64,000 nt of DNA from Bacteroidota bacterium (GTDB lineage: Bacteria; Bacteroidota; Bacteroidia; Bacteroidales; FEN-979), in the NCBI GenBank assembly GCA_026391835.1, contig JAPLDF010000068.1, forward strand, positions 124,001-188,000. The letters are read 5' to 3'. The translations under genes were made by a program, and so were the position numbers. Positions 51,590-61,579 of the stretch are shown here, piece after piece (position 1 is the first letter of the stretch; each line of letters opens with the position of its first letter). The notes beneath the pieces were generated by a model that did no database searches, was not told where the DNA came from, and worked only from the letters and a program-made list of their open reading frames with translations.

Positions 51590-54412
51590 GTGGAAGAAAA
51601 TCTCGAAGTATTTGGCGCGCGGGTTCACAACCTGAAAAACATCGACCTGACGATTCCCCGTCACAAGCTGGTTGTATTCACCGGGCTTAGCGGGAGCGGC
51701 AAGTCGTCACTGGCTTTCGACACCATCTACGCCGAGGGGCAGCGCCGCTACATGGAGACCTTCTCGGCCTACGCCCGCCAGTTTATCGGCAACCTGGAAC
51801 GTCCGGATGTGGATAAGATCAACGGGCTCAGCCCGGTCATCTCCATTGAACAGAAATCGACCAACCGCAACCCCCGCTCAACCGTCGGGACCATCACGGA
51901 AATTTACGATTTCATGCGCCTCCTTTTTGCCCGTGCGGCGGATGCCTTTTCATATGTTACCGGGGAGCAGATGGTCAGGTACAGCGAGCAGCAAATCGTG
52001 GAGCTGATTCTTTCCCACTACCCCGGGAAAGATATCCTGGTGCTCGCCCCCATCGTAAAAGGCCGCAAGGGACACTACAGGGAGCTGTTTGAGCAGATCC
52101 GCAAACAGGGCTTTCTCAACGTCCGCATCGACGGGGAGGTAAAGGAAATCACGCACGGACTGCAGCTTGACCGGTACAAGATCCACGATGTTGAAATCGT
52201 GATCGACCAGGTGAGTGTGAAACCCGAATCCAGGACAAGGCTTTCGGGATCTGTCAGCCTGGCTATGCGCCAGGGGAAGGATGTGCTCATGGTGCTTGAC
52301 CAGGAAACCAATGTTGCCAGGCATTTCAGCCGGCTGCTGATGTGTCCCACCTCGGGGATCTCCTATGACGAGCCGGAACCCAATTCATTTTCGTTCAACT
52401 CGCCCTACGGGGCCTGTCCGAAATGCAACGGGCTCGGGACCATTTCGGAGATTGACATGAACAAAATCATCCCCGACCGTTCGAAGAGCATTAAAAAAGG
52501 GGGCATCGTTCCGATCGGGGAGTTCAAGAATTCATGGATATTCAAGCAGATCGAGGCGATCGGTGAAAAATACGGCTTCGATCTCAACACCCCCATCTCT
52601 GAAATTTCCGAAAATGCCATCAATGTCATCCTGAACGGATCAGATGAAGTGATCAGGGTGAAAAACGAGTACCTTGGCGTTTCATCAAGTTATGCGTTGA
52701 ACTTTGAAGGAATCGTCAGCTTCATCAACGCGCAGCATGCCGAAGCCGCCCCGGCAGGCATCATGAAATGGGTGAGCAGTTTCATGAATAAAATGCCCTG
52801 CCCCGAGTGCAACGGCGCACGGCTAAAAAAGCAATCGCTCTTTTTCAAACTCGGCGGTAAAAACATTGCCGAACTTGCCAACATTGACCTGGTGAACCTT
52901 TCTGAATGGTTTGACCAGCTTGGCACACAACTGGATGAGCGCAAAAAAACCATCGCCTACGAGATCATCCGCGAGATCAGGGCACGCATCCAGTTCCTGC
53001 TCGATGTAGGCATTGGTTACCTTACACTGAACCGCACGGCACGCAGCCTTTCAGGTGGCGAGAGCCAGCGGATCAGGCTGGCCACCCAGATCGGCTCACA
53101 ACTGGTCGGCGTACTCTATATCCTCGATGAGCCCAGCATCGGCCTGCACCAGCACGACAACCTCCGGCTGATCCGTGCCCTGCAAAACCTGCGGGATGCC
53201 GGGAATTCGGTGATCGTGGTCGAACACGACCAGGAGACCATCATGGCCGCCGACTATGTGATTGACATCGGCCCGGGGGCAGGCATTCACGGCGGAAGGA
53301 TCGTCGCGCAGGGCACCCCTGGAGAGATCATGAAGGATGGCCACCTCACCGGCCTTTATCTCAGCGGGAAACGCAAGATCAACGTACCAAAGGAGCGGCG
53401 CAAGGGAAACGGGAAATTTCTCACCCTCACCGGTGCCTCCGGCAACAACCTGAAGAATGTCGATCTGAAACTTCCCCTCGGAACACTCATCTGCATCACC
53501 GGGTTGTCGGGCAGCGGGAAATCTTCGCTCATCAACGAAACGCTCTATCCCATCCTGAGCCAGCATTTCTACAAATCAGACCAGAAACCGCTGCAATACA
53601 AGTCCATCGACGGGATTAAAAATGTGGACAAGGTCATTGAAATCGACCAGTCGCCCATTGGACGGACACCCCGGTCAAATCCTGCCACCTACACCAAGGT
53701 ATTTGATGAGATCCGGAAGCTGTTTGCCGGGCTGCCCGAATCAAAAATGCGCGGCTACCTTCCCGGGCGCTTTTCATTCAACGTAAAAGGCGGAAGATGC
53801 GAAACCTGCAAAGGCGCCGGCCTGCGGGTGATCGAGATGAATTTCCTGCCCGACGTTTACGTGCCCTGCGAAACCTGCTATGGTCACCGCTATAACCGTG
53901 AAACCCTCGAGGTCCGTTACAAGGGCAAATCGATCAACGATGTGCTCAACATGACCATTGAGCAGGCGGTTGACTTTTTTGAGAACATCCCGTTTATCGT
54001 GCACAAGATCAGCACGCTCAACGAGGTCGGGCTGGGTTACATCACCCTCGGGCAGCAATCGACCACCCTCTCGGGCGGCGAGGCACAGCGCGTCAAACTG
54101 GCTACGGAACTATCAAAAACCGACACGGGCAACACCATATATATCCTCGATGAGCCCACAACCGGCCTGCATTTCGAAGATGTGAAGGTCCTGCTGTGCG
54201 TGCTGAATAAACTGGTTGCAAAAGGAAACACGGTGCTCGTGATCGAACACAACATGGAGGTGATCAAGGTAGCCGACCACATCATCGATTTAGGACCTGA
54301 AGGTGGCGAGCGTGGCGGGCAGGTGCTTGCCCAGGGAACCCCGGAGCAGGTTGCAAAACATAAAACGAGTTTTACTGCGGTATATCTAAGAGAAATCCTG
54401 TTGCATTCGTAA
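51590..54412 (+). CDS. uvrA: Excinuclease ABC subunit A
   Basis: The 940-residue ABC-type ATPase recognises damaged DNA in nucleotide excision repair. Both Walker A motifs (GLSGSGKSS at 32-40 and again from G638) and both signature motifs (LSGGESQRIRLA and LSGGEAQRVKLA) are intact. Zinc-finger cysteine pairs are visible (CPKCNG, CPECNG, CETCKG and CETCYG). The start is a GTG at 51590; the following EENLEVFGARVHNLKNIDL is the standard N-terminus. uvrB is not in the window. Confidence 0.97.
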   Translation: MEENLEVFGARVHNLKNIDLTIPRHKLVVFTGLSGSGKSSLAFDTIYAEGQRRYMETFSAYARQFIGNLERPDVDKINGLSPVISIEQKSTNRNPRSTVGTITEIYDFMRLLFARAADAFSYVTGEQMVRYSEQQIVELILSHYPGKDILVLAPIVKGRKGHYRELFEQIRKQGFLNVRIDGEVKEITHGLQLDRYKIHDVEIVIDQVSVKPESRTRLSGSVSLAMRQGKDVLMVLDQETNVARHFSRLLMCPTSGISYDEPEPNSFSFNSPYGACPKCNGLGTISEIDMNKIIPDRSKSIKKGGIVPIGEFKNSWIFKQIEAIGEKYGFDLNTPISEISENAINVILNGSDEVIRVKNEYLGVSSSYALNFEGIVSFINAQHAEAAPAGIMKWVSSFMNKMPCPECNGARLKKQSLFFKLGGKNIAELANIDLVNLSEWFDQLGTQLDERKKTIAYEIIREIRARIQFLLDVGIGYLTLNRTARSLSGGESQRIRLATQIGSQLVGVLYILDEPSIGLHQHDNLRLIRALQNLRDAGNSVIVVEHDQETIMAADYVIDIGPGAGIHGGRIVAQGTPGEIMKDGHLTGLYLSGKRKINVPKERRKGNGKFLTLTGASGNNLKNVDLKLPLGTLICITGLSGSGKSSLINETLYPILSQHFYKSDQKPLQYKSIDGIKNVDKVIEIDQSPIGRTPRSNPATYTKVFDEIRKLFAGLPESKMRGYLPGRFSFNVKGGRCETCKGAGLRVIEMNFLPDVYVPCETCYGHRYNRETLEVRYKGKSINDVLNMTIEQAVDFFENIPFIVHKISTLNEVGLGYITLGQQSTTLSGGEAQRVKLATELSKTDTGNTIYILDEPTTGLHFEDVKVLLCVLNKLVAKGNTVLVIEHNMEVIKVADHIIDLGPEGGERGGQVLAQGTPEQVAKHKTSFTAVYLREILLHS

Positions 54413-54463
54413 TTTCCTTTCAGGTCGGATCTTTCATTTTCCGGCGCTTTACAAAAGAAATAT

Positions 54464-54512
54464 TACACGAAGGTCCGCGAAGGAATCACGAAGTTACACG
54501 AAGGAGCGTAGT
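54464..54512. repeat. CACGAAGG-type dispersed repeat before the LOG gene
   Basis: TTACACGAAGG occurs twice (54463-54473 and 54495-54505) with CGCGAAGGAATCACGAAG between them. The gap is 148 bp. A similar sequence with other wording is at 61580-61640 (CACAAAAGCACGAGGACACAAAG). Confidence 0.5.
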
Positions 54513-54532
54513 AACCGGCTTCATATATTCTT

Positions 54533-54540
54533 TACCTTTG
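54533..54540 (+). promoter_or_regulatory. -7 element of the LOG gene
   Basis: TACCTTTG matches TAnnTTTG 20 bp before the ATG at 54561. No clear -33 element is visible. Confidence 0.45.
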
Positions 54541-54560
54541 AACCATCAAATAAACGCTAC

Positions 54561-55271
54561 ATGCAACCTGAAGACATCGAAAAACTGCAACAATCCATTC
54601 AACCAAAAAACTGGTCGGAGACCATCAGCTATGACACCTGGGAAATACTCAAAGTCATTTCCGAGATGGTGGAGGGCTTCGAAAAACTGAGCAGGATCGG
54701 GCCTTGTGTCTCCATCTTCGGATCGGCGCGCACCAGGGACGGGCATCCTTACTACAAACTCACCGAAGAAATCGCCTACCTGATGACCAAGGCGGGGTTC
54801 GGGATCATCACCGGCGGGGGCCCGGGCATCATGGAGGCAGCCAACAAAGGAGCCCATTTCGCAGGGGGAAAATCGGTTGGGCTGAACATCAACCTGCCCT
54901 TTGAACAAAGTCCCAACCCGTTTATTGACAGGAACAAACTCATCAATTTCAATTTCTTTTACGTCCGGAAAACCATGTTTATGCGGTATTCCATGGGATT
55001 TATCGCTTTGCCCGGCGGTTTCGGCACCCTGGATGAGCTCACCGAGGCAATTACCCTTATCCAGACCCATAAGCTGGTCAATTTCCCGATCGTACTTGTG
55101 GGGCGTAAATACTGGCAGGGGCTGATCGACTGGATCAAATCAACCGTTCTGGAAGAAAACAACATTGCCGCTATCGACCTTGATATTTTCAAAGTGGTTG
55201 ACACTGCTGAGGAAGCGGTGGGGCATATCACCGAATTCTACAAGACATACGCCCTTAAACCTAACTTCTAG
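54561..55271 (+). CDS. LOG family protein (nucleotide 5-prime-monophosphate phosphoribohydrolase)
   Basis: The 236-residue protein belongs to the family formerly called lysine decarboxylase-like, now known to include cytokinin riboside 5-monophosphate phosphoribohydrolases. The nucleotide-binding PGGFGTLDE motif is intact (its arginine/lysine variation fits the family) and the GGGPGIMEAANKGA motif is present. The bacterial role outside plant-associated species is probably nucleotide hydrolysis or salvage. The N-terminal 40 residues are helical. rsfS follows after 49 bp. Confidence 0.9.
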   Translation: MQPEDIEKLQQSIQPKNWSETISYDTWEILKVISEMVEGFEKLSRIGPCVSIFGSARTRDGHPYYKLTEEIAYLMTKAGFGIITGGGPGIMEAANKGAHFAGGKSVGLNINLPFEQSPNPFIDRNKLINFNFFYVRKTMFMRYSMGFIALPGGFGTLDELTEAITLIQTHKLVNFPIVLVGRKYWQGLIDWIKSTVLEENNIAAIDLDIFKVVDTAEEAVGHITEFYKTYALKPNF

Positions 55272-55290
55272 CAGACTGCCGATAAATGAT

Positions 55291-55298
55291 TACTTTTG
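55291..55298 (+). promoter_or_regulatory. -7 element of rsfS that decides its start codon
   Basis: TACTTTTG matches TAnnTTTG and ends 1 bp before an ATG at 55300. Transcription should begin about 4-7 nt later, after that ATG, which leaves the ATG at 55321 as the first start codon on the message. Confidence 0.45.
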
Positions 55299-55320
55299 CA
55301 TGATAATTCAAAGTTCCTTC

Positions 55321-55698
55321 ATGCCAGGAAAGAAGAAACGGGAGCCCCGGGAAATATTGATCGGGGCAGTTGGTACCGCGATGACTGACAAAATAGCCAG
55401 GGACCCGGTCATCCTTGATTTTACCGGGTTGAATGGCACCGTATGCGATGCCTTTGTCATATGCCACGGGAGTTCGCGGACGCAGGTCGAGGCCATTGCC
55501 GGTCACGTAATCGAAGAAGTAAAGAAGAAAACCGGTCTGAATCCCTACCATCAGGAGGGATTTGAAAATGCGGAATGGATTTTGATCGACTATTTCGACG
55601 TGATCATTCACATTTTCCAGGAAGAGCGGCGTAAGTTCTACAATATAGAGCAGTTATGGGCTGATGCACGCATTACTACGATTGACACGCACGAATAA
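55321..55698 (+). CDS. rsfS: Ribosomal silencing factor RsfS
   Basis: The 125-residue protein binds ribosomal protein uL14 and blocks subunit joining when nutrients are short. Family features are VILDFTGLNGTVCDAFVICHGSSRTQVEAIA and the ENAEWILIDYFDVIIHIFQEERRKFYNIEQLWADA segment, which differs from the common DWV-D-GDVVVHVF form only slightly. The open frame extends far upstream, overlapping the LOG gene; the start at 55321 is chosen from the family length and from the promoter position. An ATG at 55300 is the alternative. ftsH follows after 32 bp. Confidence 0.9.
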   Translation: MPGKKKREPREILIGAVGTAMTDKIARDPVILDFTGLNGTVCDAFVICHGSSRTQVEAIAGHVIEEVKKKTGLNPYHQEGFENAEWILIDYFDVIIHIFQEERRKFYNIEQLWADARITTIDTHE

Positions 55699-55730
55699 AC
55701 AGAGTTACTAAATTTTTGGAATCAGACAGA

Positions 55731-57740
55731 ATGGCAGATAAAGGTAGTAGTTTCATCCCTCCCAAAGGCAAACGGCCAAAATTCAATTTTTACTGGATCT
55801 ACGCGATACTGGCTATAGGATTTATAGCCATACAGTATTTCAATTATTCCAATCCCGTTGAAGAAATAACCTGGGCAAGGCTGGTCGAGGTCCTCACCAA
55901 GCAGGACGTCGAAAAAATTGTGATTGTGAACAAGGAGAAAGCCGAGATCTATATCAAAAAAGAGAAGCTTAAATCCGACACTGTTTACAAAAAATTCACC
56001 AAGCGCAGTTTTGGCACATCCTCGGCAACCAGCCCCGAATACACCTACCAGGTGGGTTCGGAGGAAATTTTCCACGGATTGCTGAAAGATACCCGCGACA
56101 GCGTGGTTTCACGTATGAAACGCGACAGTCTTCCTGCCGCACAGGTGGTTGAATTCCTGAAACAATATCCCTATCCCCCATCCACCGATACCCGGAAAGA
56201 TGTGTTTGGCGACATCCTGGGCTACCTGTTTCTGCCCGTCATCCTCATCGGCGCGTGGTTCCTCATCATGCGTTTCATGAGCAAAGGCGGTGGCGGAGGC
56301 GGCCAGATTTTCAACATTGGCAAGTCGAAGGCGCAGCTCTTTGACAAAGACACCAGTGTGAGCATTACCTTCAATGATGTGGCAGGGCTCGAAGAGGCCA
56401 AGGTCGAGATCATGGAGATCGTCGATTTCCTGAAAAACCCATCAAAATACACCAACCTCGGCGGCAAGATCCCGAAAGGCGCCCTGCTGGTCGGCCCCCC
56501 GGGAACCGGGAAGACGCTGCTGGCAAAAGCTGTGGCGGGCGAGGCAAAAGTTCCCTTCTTCTCCATTTCAGGCTCCGACTTTGTTGAAATGTTTGTCGGC
56601 GTCGGCGCATCCCGCGTCCGCGACCTTTTCAGGCAGGCGAAGGAGAAGGCTCCCTGCATTATTTTCATCGACGAAATTGATGCCATCGGCCGCGCCAGGG
56701 GGCGCAATGCCATTACCGGCGCCAACGACGAACGTGAAAATACCCTGAACCAGCTGCTCACCGAGATGGATGGTTTCGGAACCAACGCAGGTGTCATCAT
56801 CCTTGCAGCCACCAACCGGGCCGATATCCTCGACCGGGCGCTGATGCGCGCCGGAAGGTTCGACCGCCAGATCAACGTGGAACTGCCCGATCTCGAAGAA
56901 CGCAAGGCGATCTTCCAGGTCCACCTGAAACCTTTGAAACTTGATCCGGGTCTCGACGTCGGATTCCTGGCCAAACAAACCCCGGGGTTCTCGGGAGCCG
57001 ACATTGCCAATGTCTGCAACGAATCAGCCCTGATCGCCGCCCGCAAAAACAAGCAGACCATCGAAAAGCAGGATTTTCTCGATGCAATCGACCGTATCAT
57101 CGGCGGACTGGAAAAGCGTAACAAGATCATCTCCGTTCATGAAAAGAAAGTGATTGCCTACCACGAATCGGGCCACGCCACCACAAGCTGGCTCCTCGAA
57201 TACGCCCATCCGCTGGTAAAGGTGACCATCGTGCCGCGCGGAAAGGCGCTGGGCGCTGCCTGGTACCTCCCCGAGGAACGCCAGATCACCACCTACGAGC
57301 AGATGTTTGACGAAATCACCTCCGCTATGGGCGGACGAGCCTCCGAAGAACTGATCTTCGGCAAAGTCTCCACCGGCGCGTTGAACGACCTCGAAAAAGT
57401 CTCAAAACAGGCGTATGCCATGGTGGTCTACTTCGGACTCAACAAGGAGATCGGGAATATCAGCTTTTACGATTCCAGTGGCCAGAACGAATACTCATTC
57501 CAGAAACCATACAGCGAAAAAACCGCTGAAACCATCGACCAGGAAGTTCGTAAAATCGTTGAAGCCGCCTATGAGCGGGCCAAGACAATTCTTGCCGAAA
57601 ACCGCGACAAACTTGAACAACTGGCTACCCTGCTGCTTGACCGTGAAGTCATTTTCAGGGAGGACCTCGAAGAAATTTTTGGAAAACGCCCATGGGATAA
57701 AGAAGAGGAAAAACCACCTCTGCCAATATTGTTATCATAA
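55731..57740 (+). CDS. ftsH: ATP-dependent zinc metalloprotease FtsH
   Basis: The 669-residue membrane protease degrades damaged or short-lived membrane and cytosolic proteins as a hexamer. It has a first membrane segment (about 20-37), a periplasmic region, a second segment (about 155-175), then a glycine-rich linker (GGGGGG). The AAA domain has Walker A GPPGTGKT (255-262), Walker B IIFIDEID and the SRH arginines. The zinc motif is HESGH (H478, E479, H482). The usual third ligand is a D in the LEKV-QA region. The frame opens with a TTG at 55716; the ATG at 55731 is preferred. It heads an ordered block with the LUD, cdsA and psd genes. Confidence 0.96.
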   Translation: MADKGSSFIPPKGKRPKFNFYWIYAILAIGFIAIQYFNYSNPVEEITWARLVEVLTKQDVEKIVIVNKEKAEIYIKKEKLKSDTVYKKFTKRSFGTSSATSPEYTYQVGSEEIFHGLLKDTRDSVVSRMKRDSLPAAQVVEFLKQYPYPPSTDTRKDVFGDILGYLFLPVILIGAWFLIMRFMSKGGGGGGQIFNIGKSKAQLFDKDTSVSITFNDVAGLEEAKVEIMEIVDFLKNPSKYTNLGGKIPKGALLVGPPGTGKTLLAKAVAGEAKVPFFSISGSDFVEMFVGVGASRVRDLFRQAKEKAPCIIFIDEIDAIGRARGRNAITGANDERENTLNQLLTEMDGFGTNAGVIILAATNRADILDRALMRAGRFDRQINVELPDLEERKAIFQVHLKPLKLDPGLDVGFLAKQTPGFSGADIANVCNESALIAARKNKQTIEKQDFLDAIDRIIGGLEKRNKIISVHEKKVIAYHESGHATTSWLLEYAHPLVKVTIVPRGKALGAAWYLPEERQITTYEQMFDEITSAMGGRASEELIFGKVSTGALNDLEKVSKQAYAMVVYFGLNKEIGNISFYDSSGQNEYSFQKPYSEKTAETIDQEVRKIVEAAYERAKTILAENRDKLEQLATLLLDREVIFREDLEEIFGKRPWDKEEEKPPLPILLS

Positions 57741-57758
57741 CCTGATCCTGATTCGCGC

Positions 57759-58412
57759 ATGGAAGAAAGCACCTCCAGGGAAAAGATCCTGAAAAAAGTC
57801 AGGGATGCACTCATCGAAAAGACGGAAGCCCCTTACCCCATCATCGACATGGACTCCTCTGTTTACAAAGAGCTGACCGAACCCCTTGATGTTGCATTTG
57901 CCGAAGAGTTTGTAAGAATTGCAGGCAAGTTTGTTTATTGTGAAAGTGAGGATGAATTTATCGGCATCCTCAAATCCTTCATCCTTGAAAAAGACTGGGG
58001 AGTCCTTTTTTGCCAGGATCCCGTGCTTCACCGGATCCTCAAAACGGGCGGAATCCCGTTCGAGGCCCATTCAGAAGCCGTGCTTGAGGCCAGGATTGGC
58101 ATTACGCGCTGTGAATACCTGATAGCACGCCTCGGAACCATCATGGTTTCCTCGAGACTGAGCCCCGGACGAAAAATCACGGTTTATCCTGAAATACACC
58201 TGGTGCTAGGCTACACCTCCCAGCTTGTTCCCGATCTGAAACAGGCCCTTGCAGGGATCAAGAAGAAATACCGTGAGAACTATCCATCCATGATCTCCCT
58301 CATCTCCGGTCCAAGCCGTACTGCCGATATTGAAAAAACACTCGTGATGGGAGCACATGGGCCAAAAGAGCTCTTTGTCTTTTTAGTCGATGATGCTTCA
58401 ACCAATTCCTAA
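57759..58412 (+). CDS. LUD-domain protein (LutC-like)
   Basis: The 217-residue protein matches the LUD (LutB/LutC, DUF162) family. LutC is part of the L-lactate oxidation complex in some bacteria, but lone LUD proteins of Bacteroidota have no settled role. Family features are the central EAVLEARIGITRCEYLIARLGTIMVSS region and the C-terminal SLISGPSRTADIEKTLVMGAHGPKELFVFLVD segment. Neither lutA nor lutB is near it. It sits 18 bp after ftsH and 11 bp before cdsA. Confidence 0.85.
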   Translation: MEESTSREKILKKVRDALIEKTEAPYPIIDMDSSVYKELTEPLDVAFAEEFVRIAGKFVYCESEDEFIGILKSFILEKDWGVLFCQDPVLHRILKTGGIPFEAHSEAVLEARIGITRCEYLIARLGTIMVSSRLSPGRKITVYPEIHLVLGYTSQLVPDLKQALAGIKKKYRENYPSMISLISGPSRTADIEKTLVMGAHGPKELFVFLVDDASTNS

Positions 58413-58423
58413 CCAAACAACGG

Positions 58424-59278
58424 ATGAGTAATTTCTGGAAAAGAACCATTACCGGCCTGTCGATGGTGTTCATCCTGCTTGCGGCGATATATTTCAGCGG
58501 CTGGGTGTTCGCGGTGATTTTCCTGCTCATCACCATTCTCGGGCTCTGGGAATTCTATGGCCTTATCTCCAGTGAAACCTGTCATCCTCAAAAATATTAC
58601 GGCATATTTGCAGGCATCTTGTTATACCTGGCAACTGTTGTTGTACACCTGGCTCCATGGTGGCTTAATCTTGCCGGTCAACCGTGGTTTGTATTTATTC
58701 CGTTTATTGTACCAATCCCGCTGTTTTTCATATCCTTTATCATCGAAATCTACCGCGACAGGCCGAATCCCCTGGCGAATGTTGCCACCACGACACTCGG
58801 ATTTCTCTACATAGCGTTGCCATTGTCACTGCTGATCTACTTCAACCGGCCGGATGTGCTGCACTTCCTGGGCATGCCGGTGATCCTGGTCGGATACTTT
58901 GCCTTCACATGGATTTATGATACGGCCGCTTACCTGTATGGCAGGCAGTTCGGAAAACACAAATTTTTTGAACGCATTTCTCCCAAAAAAACATGGGAAG
59001 GAACAATTGCTGGAGCTGTGGTAACGCTGGCTGTAGCATTTGGCCTCCATCTGCTTGTAAGGGACCTGCCCCTTACCGACTGGCTGGCGCTTGCCTGCAT
59101 CGTCATCTTCTTTGGCACCCATGGCGACCTTGCGGAATCGTTGCTCAAACGCAGCCTGAACATCAAAGATTCAGGGACCATCCTTCCGGGGCATGGCGGC
59201 ATCCTCGACCGGTTCGACACCATGCTTATTTCAGCACCTTTCGTATTTTTGTATTTCTTTTTTCAACACCCTATCTGA
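58424..59278 (+). CDS. cdsA: Phosphatidate cytidylyltransferase
   Basis: The 284-residue integral membrane enzyme makes CDP-diacylglycerol from phosphatidate and CTP. The full family signature is present near the C-terminus (S-LLKR-x4-KDSG-x-x-LPGHGG-x-LDR-x-D, residues about 240-267). Seven or eight membrane segments precede and surround it. It is followed after 5 bp by the phosphatidylserine decarboxylase gene, an apt pairing for phosphatidylethanolamine synthesis. A phosphatidylserine synthase gene is not in the window. Confidence 0.95.
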   Translation: MSNFWKRTITGLSMVFILLAAIYFSGWVFAVIFLLITILGLWEFYGLISSETCHPQKYYGIFAGILLYLATVVVHLAPWWLNLAGQPWFVFIPFIVPIPLFFISFIIEIYRDRPNPLANVATTTLGFLYIALPLSLLIYFNRPDVLHFLGMPVILVGYFAFTWIYDTAAYLYGRQFGKHKFFERISPKKTWEGTIAGAVVTLAVAFGLHLLVRDLPLTDWLALACIVIFFGTHGDLAESLLKRSLNIKDSGTILPGHGGILDRFDTMLISAPFVFLYFFFQHPI

Positions 59279-59283
59279 CAACC

Positions 59284-59943
59284 ATGACAATTCACCGAGA
59301 AGGATATAAGACCATCACCATCGCTTTTTTATTTGTGGCGGCAGTATTGCTGGCATTTAACGATATATGGGTGAGCCAGACCTGGTTCCATTATACTTTG
59401 TACGCAGCAGGACTTTGGTTTTTCATCATGATCGTCAGGTTTTTCAGGTCACCGAAACGGCAAGCGGCAGGTGGAGACAAGATCATCCTTTGCCCTGCCG
59501 ACGGCAAGATCGTGGTGATCGAAAGGACCATCGAACCCGAATATTTCAAGGATGAACGCATACAGGTATCCATCTTTATGTCGGCGACCAATGTTCATGT
59601 GAACTGGTTCCCCGTAGCCGGCGAAATCGTTTACTACTATTACCATCCCGGGAAGCACATGGTGGCATTCAATCCCAAGGCTTCGCTTGAAAATGAGCGG
59701 GCCACAACGGTAATCCAGTATGCCGACAATAAAAGGATCCTTGTCAGGCAGATTGCAGGAGCCATGGCACGGCGGATCAAATGTTACCCGAAAGTCGGTG
59801 AACCGGTTATCCAGGGAGATGAACTTGGATTTATCAAATTTGGTTCCCGCGTCGACCTTCTGCTGCCCGTTGATACAAAACTTGATATCAAGCTGGGGCA
59901 AAAAGTTATCGGGAAACGTACCATCATCGGGCACATCGCCTAG
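59284..59943 (+). CDS. psd: Phosphatidylserine decarboxylase proenzyme, PSD-A type
   Basis: The 219-residue proenzyme decarboxylates phosphatidylserine to phosphatidylethanolamine at the inner membrane. Two membrane segments lie near 10-25 and 35-52. Self-cleavage should occur between G187 and S188 in KFGSRVDLLLP, giving a pyruvoyl group on S188. This short form with GS instead of LGST is common in Bacteroidota. The catalytic region includes FMSATNVHVNWFP with H105. A longer open frame from 58993 overlaps cdsA and is rejected; the ATG at 59284 gives the family start. Confidence 0.95.
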   Translation: MTIHREGYKTITIAFLFVAAVLLAFNDIWVSQTWFHYTLYAAGLWFFIMIVRFFRSPKRQAAGGDKIILCPADGKIVVIERTIEPEYFKDERIQVSIFMSATNVHVNWFPVAGEIVYYYYHPGKHMVAFNPKASLENERATTVIQYADNKRILVRQIAGAMARRIKCYPKVGEPVIQGDELGFIKFGSRVDLLLPVDTKLDIKLGQKVIGKRTIIGHIA

Positions 59944-59949
59944 CCTCCC

Positions 59950-60609
59950 CTACTCTTCGAGGGCTCTTTTCAGGAAGACATTGAAGGGATACATTGTCTT
60001 GAAGTCCATCAATACAATTTCATTGAAATGATCTGATGCAACCACTTCATCCCTGACGGAGGTTGAAAGTGTATAATGCTTGTACTTCAGCAATTCGATA
60101 TCCGGAAAATCCTTTGGGAAATCGCGGGGTGCCATTTTCCCCTTTTCATTGTCCAGCAAGCCATTGCTGTGCTTCCTGAGTTTCTTCTCTTCAAGGATGG
60201 CCTTGAATTCCGAAACATTGTAATAGATCTCATTCCTGATTTTTTTCAGCTGGTCGGGTTCGGGCATGTAAACACCGGCAGCAAGAAATGATCCGCCCGG
60301 CTGCAGGTGAACATAATACCCCGGCCCTGGGCTTTTTCTTCCGGCGCGGGTGATCCAGGCACCCATGTTGATCTTATAGGGCGATTTGTCTTTGGCAAAG
60401 CGCACATCCCTGAATATCCGGAACATACAATCCTTCGCCTCAACATATTTCACCGCATCATCGAACTTCGCCAGTTCCGGGATAAGCGTATTCACAAACG
60501 ACTCAACCTCGGCTTTCGCCTCATCATACTGCTTTTTGTTTTTCTGAAACCATTCACGGTTGTTGTTTTCCTCCAGCTGAGTTAAAAAATCCAATACCAC
60601 CTTCTTCAT
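59950..60609 (-). CDS. DUF2461 family protein
   Basis: The 219-residue cytoplasmic protein matches DUF2461 (TIGR02453), a widespread family of unknown function. Typical motifs are FLTQLEENNNREWFQKNKKQYDEAK, RIFRDVRFAKDKSPYKINMGAWI and PGYYVHLQPGGSFLAAGVYMPEPDQLKKIR. It stands alone on the minus strand and converges with psd (6-bp gap). The upstream gap of 130 bp to the next gene shows nothing notable apart from A-runs. Confidence 0.9.
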   Translation of the reverse strand: MKKVVLDFLTQLEENNNREWFQKNKKQYDEAKAEVESFVNTLIPELAKFDDAVKYVEAKDCMFRIFRDVRFAKDKSPYKINMGAWITRAGRKSPGPGYYVHLQPGGSFLAAGVYMPEPDQLKKIRNEIYYNVSEFKAILEEKKLRKHSNGLLDNEKGKMAPRDFPKDFPDIELLKYKHYTLSTSVRDEVVASDHFNEIVLMDFKTMYPFNVFLKRALEE

Positions 60610-60739
60610 ATGATCATTCGTTTATCTGATTACCAGGAAAAATTTCAATCCACAAACCTACAAAATAACAGGAATAAAAAAAATTACTATTTCCCATATT
60701 ACCTTTTTCATTTTTCCCGATTAAGCAGGAAAAAGGATT

Positions 60740-61558
60740 ATGAAAAACCTGATCATCATCTGTTTCCTGTCATTCCTGCCCCCCCTGGGAGGATACGCCG
60801 CAGGAGAGCGAACACCGGCCGGGGGAAGATCACAGTCAATGGGCGGGACTTCGGTGGCCCAAAGCGACTTCTGGTCGCTGAGCAACAACCAGGCAGGCAC
60901 AGCATGGCTCACCCGGGCCGGAGCTGGCATGGCCTGCGAAAACCATTTCCTGGTAAAAGCGCTCAGCTGCGAACAACTCGGCCTGGCCCTGCCGGTCAGG
61001 GCAGGAACTTTCGGGCTCATTGTGAACAGGTGGGGCAACATCCAATACAGCGAAATAAAAGCCGGGCTGAGCTATGCACGAAAATTTGGCAAATACTTCG
61101 CAGTTGGTATCCAGTTTGACTATTTCAGGATCCAGGTCACAGACGGTTATGGCAGTAAAAACCTTGCTACCTGCGAAATTGGACTGATGTACCAGGCAGA
61201 CAGGCACTTTTCGGTCGGGGTACAGGTGGTGAATCCTGTACCGGTTAAAATCACTGATCATCCTACAGAACAATTGCCTTCAGTGATCTGTATCGGACTC
61301 TCCTACCGGTTTTCCGATGATTTTCTTGTCAACGCAGAGGCGGAAAAGGACATGATCAATCCTGTCGTATTCCGCACCGGCGCTGAGTATCACATTGCCA
61401 GGCCTGCCTTTGTCCGGATCGGGTTGTCAACCGGGCCCATGTCATTTACCTTCGGGTTCGGGCTGGAATTTGGAAAGATAAGGTTCGATATAGCCTCCGG
61501 CTACCACCAGGCACTTGGGTTCAGTCCCTCCGGTTCATTTATATATTCATTCAGATAG
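60740..61558 (+). CDS. Predicted outer-membrane beta-barrel protein (PorV/PorQ-like)
   Basis: After a signal peptide (1-20, ending GGYAAG) the 272-residue protein has a GGRSQSMGGTSVAQSDFWSLSNNQAG segment. This matches the start of PorV/PorQ-like and FadL-like barrels of Bacteroidota. About twelve amphipathic strands follow and the last residues are SFIYSFR, with a C-terminal aromatic. PorV and PorQ belong to the type IX secretion machinery, but the assignment is only by motif and general layout, so a different barrel is possible. The gene lies 92 bp before the HhH-barrel gene on the same strand. Confidence 0.7.
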   Translation: MKNLIIICFLSFLPPLGGYAAGERTPAGGRSQSMGGTSVAQSDFWSLSNNQAGTAWLTRAGAGMACENHFLVKALSCEQLGLALPVRAGTFGLIVNRWGNIQYSEIKAGLSYARKFGKYFAVGIQFDYFRIQVTDGYGSKNLATCEIGLMYQADRHFSVGVQVVNPVPVKITDHPTEQLPSVICIGLSYRFSDDFLVNAEAEKDMINPVVFRTGAEYHIARPAFVRIGLSTGPMSFTFGFGLEFGKIRFDIASGYHQALGFSPSGSFIYSFR

Positions 61559-61579
61559 CCGGAGATAAAAACCGGGATG

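Noticed and set aside
55165-55320. Extended rsfS reading frame starting inside the LOG gene
   Set aside because: The extra residues are a shadow of the LOG coding region, and RsfS proteins are about 110-130 residues long.
58993-59943. Long N-terminal extension of psd (97 extra residues)
   Set aside because: The extension overlaps most of the 3-prime half of cdsA in another frame; the ATG at 59284 gives the normal PSD-A N-terminus.
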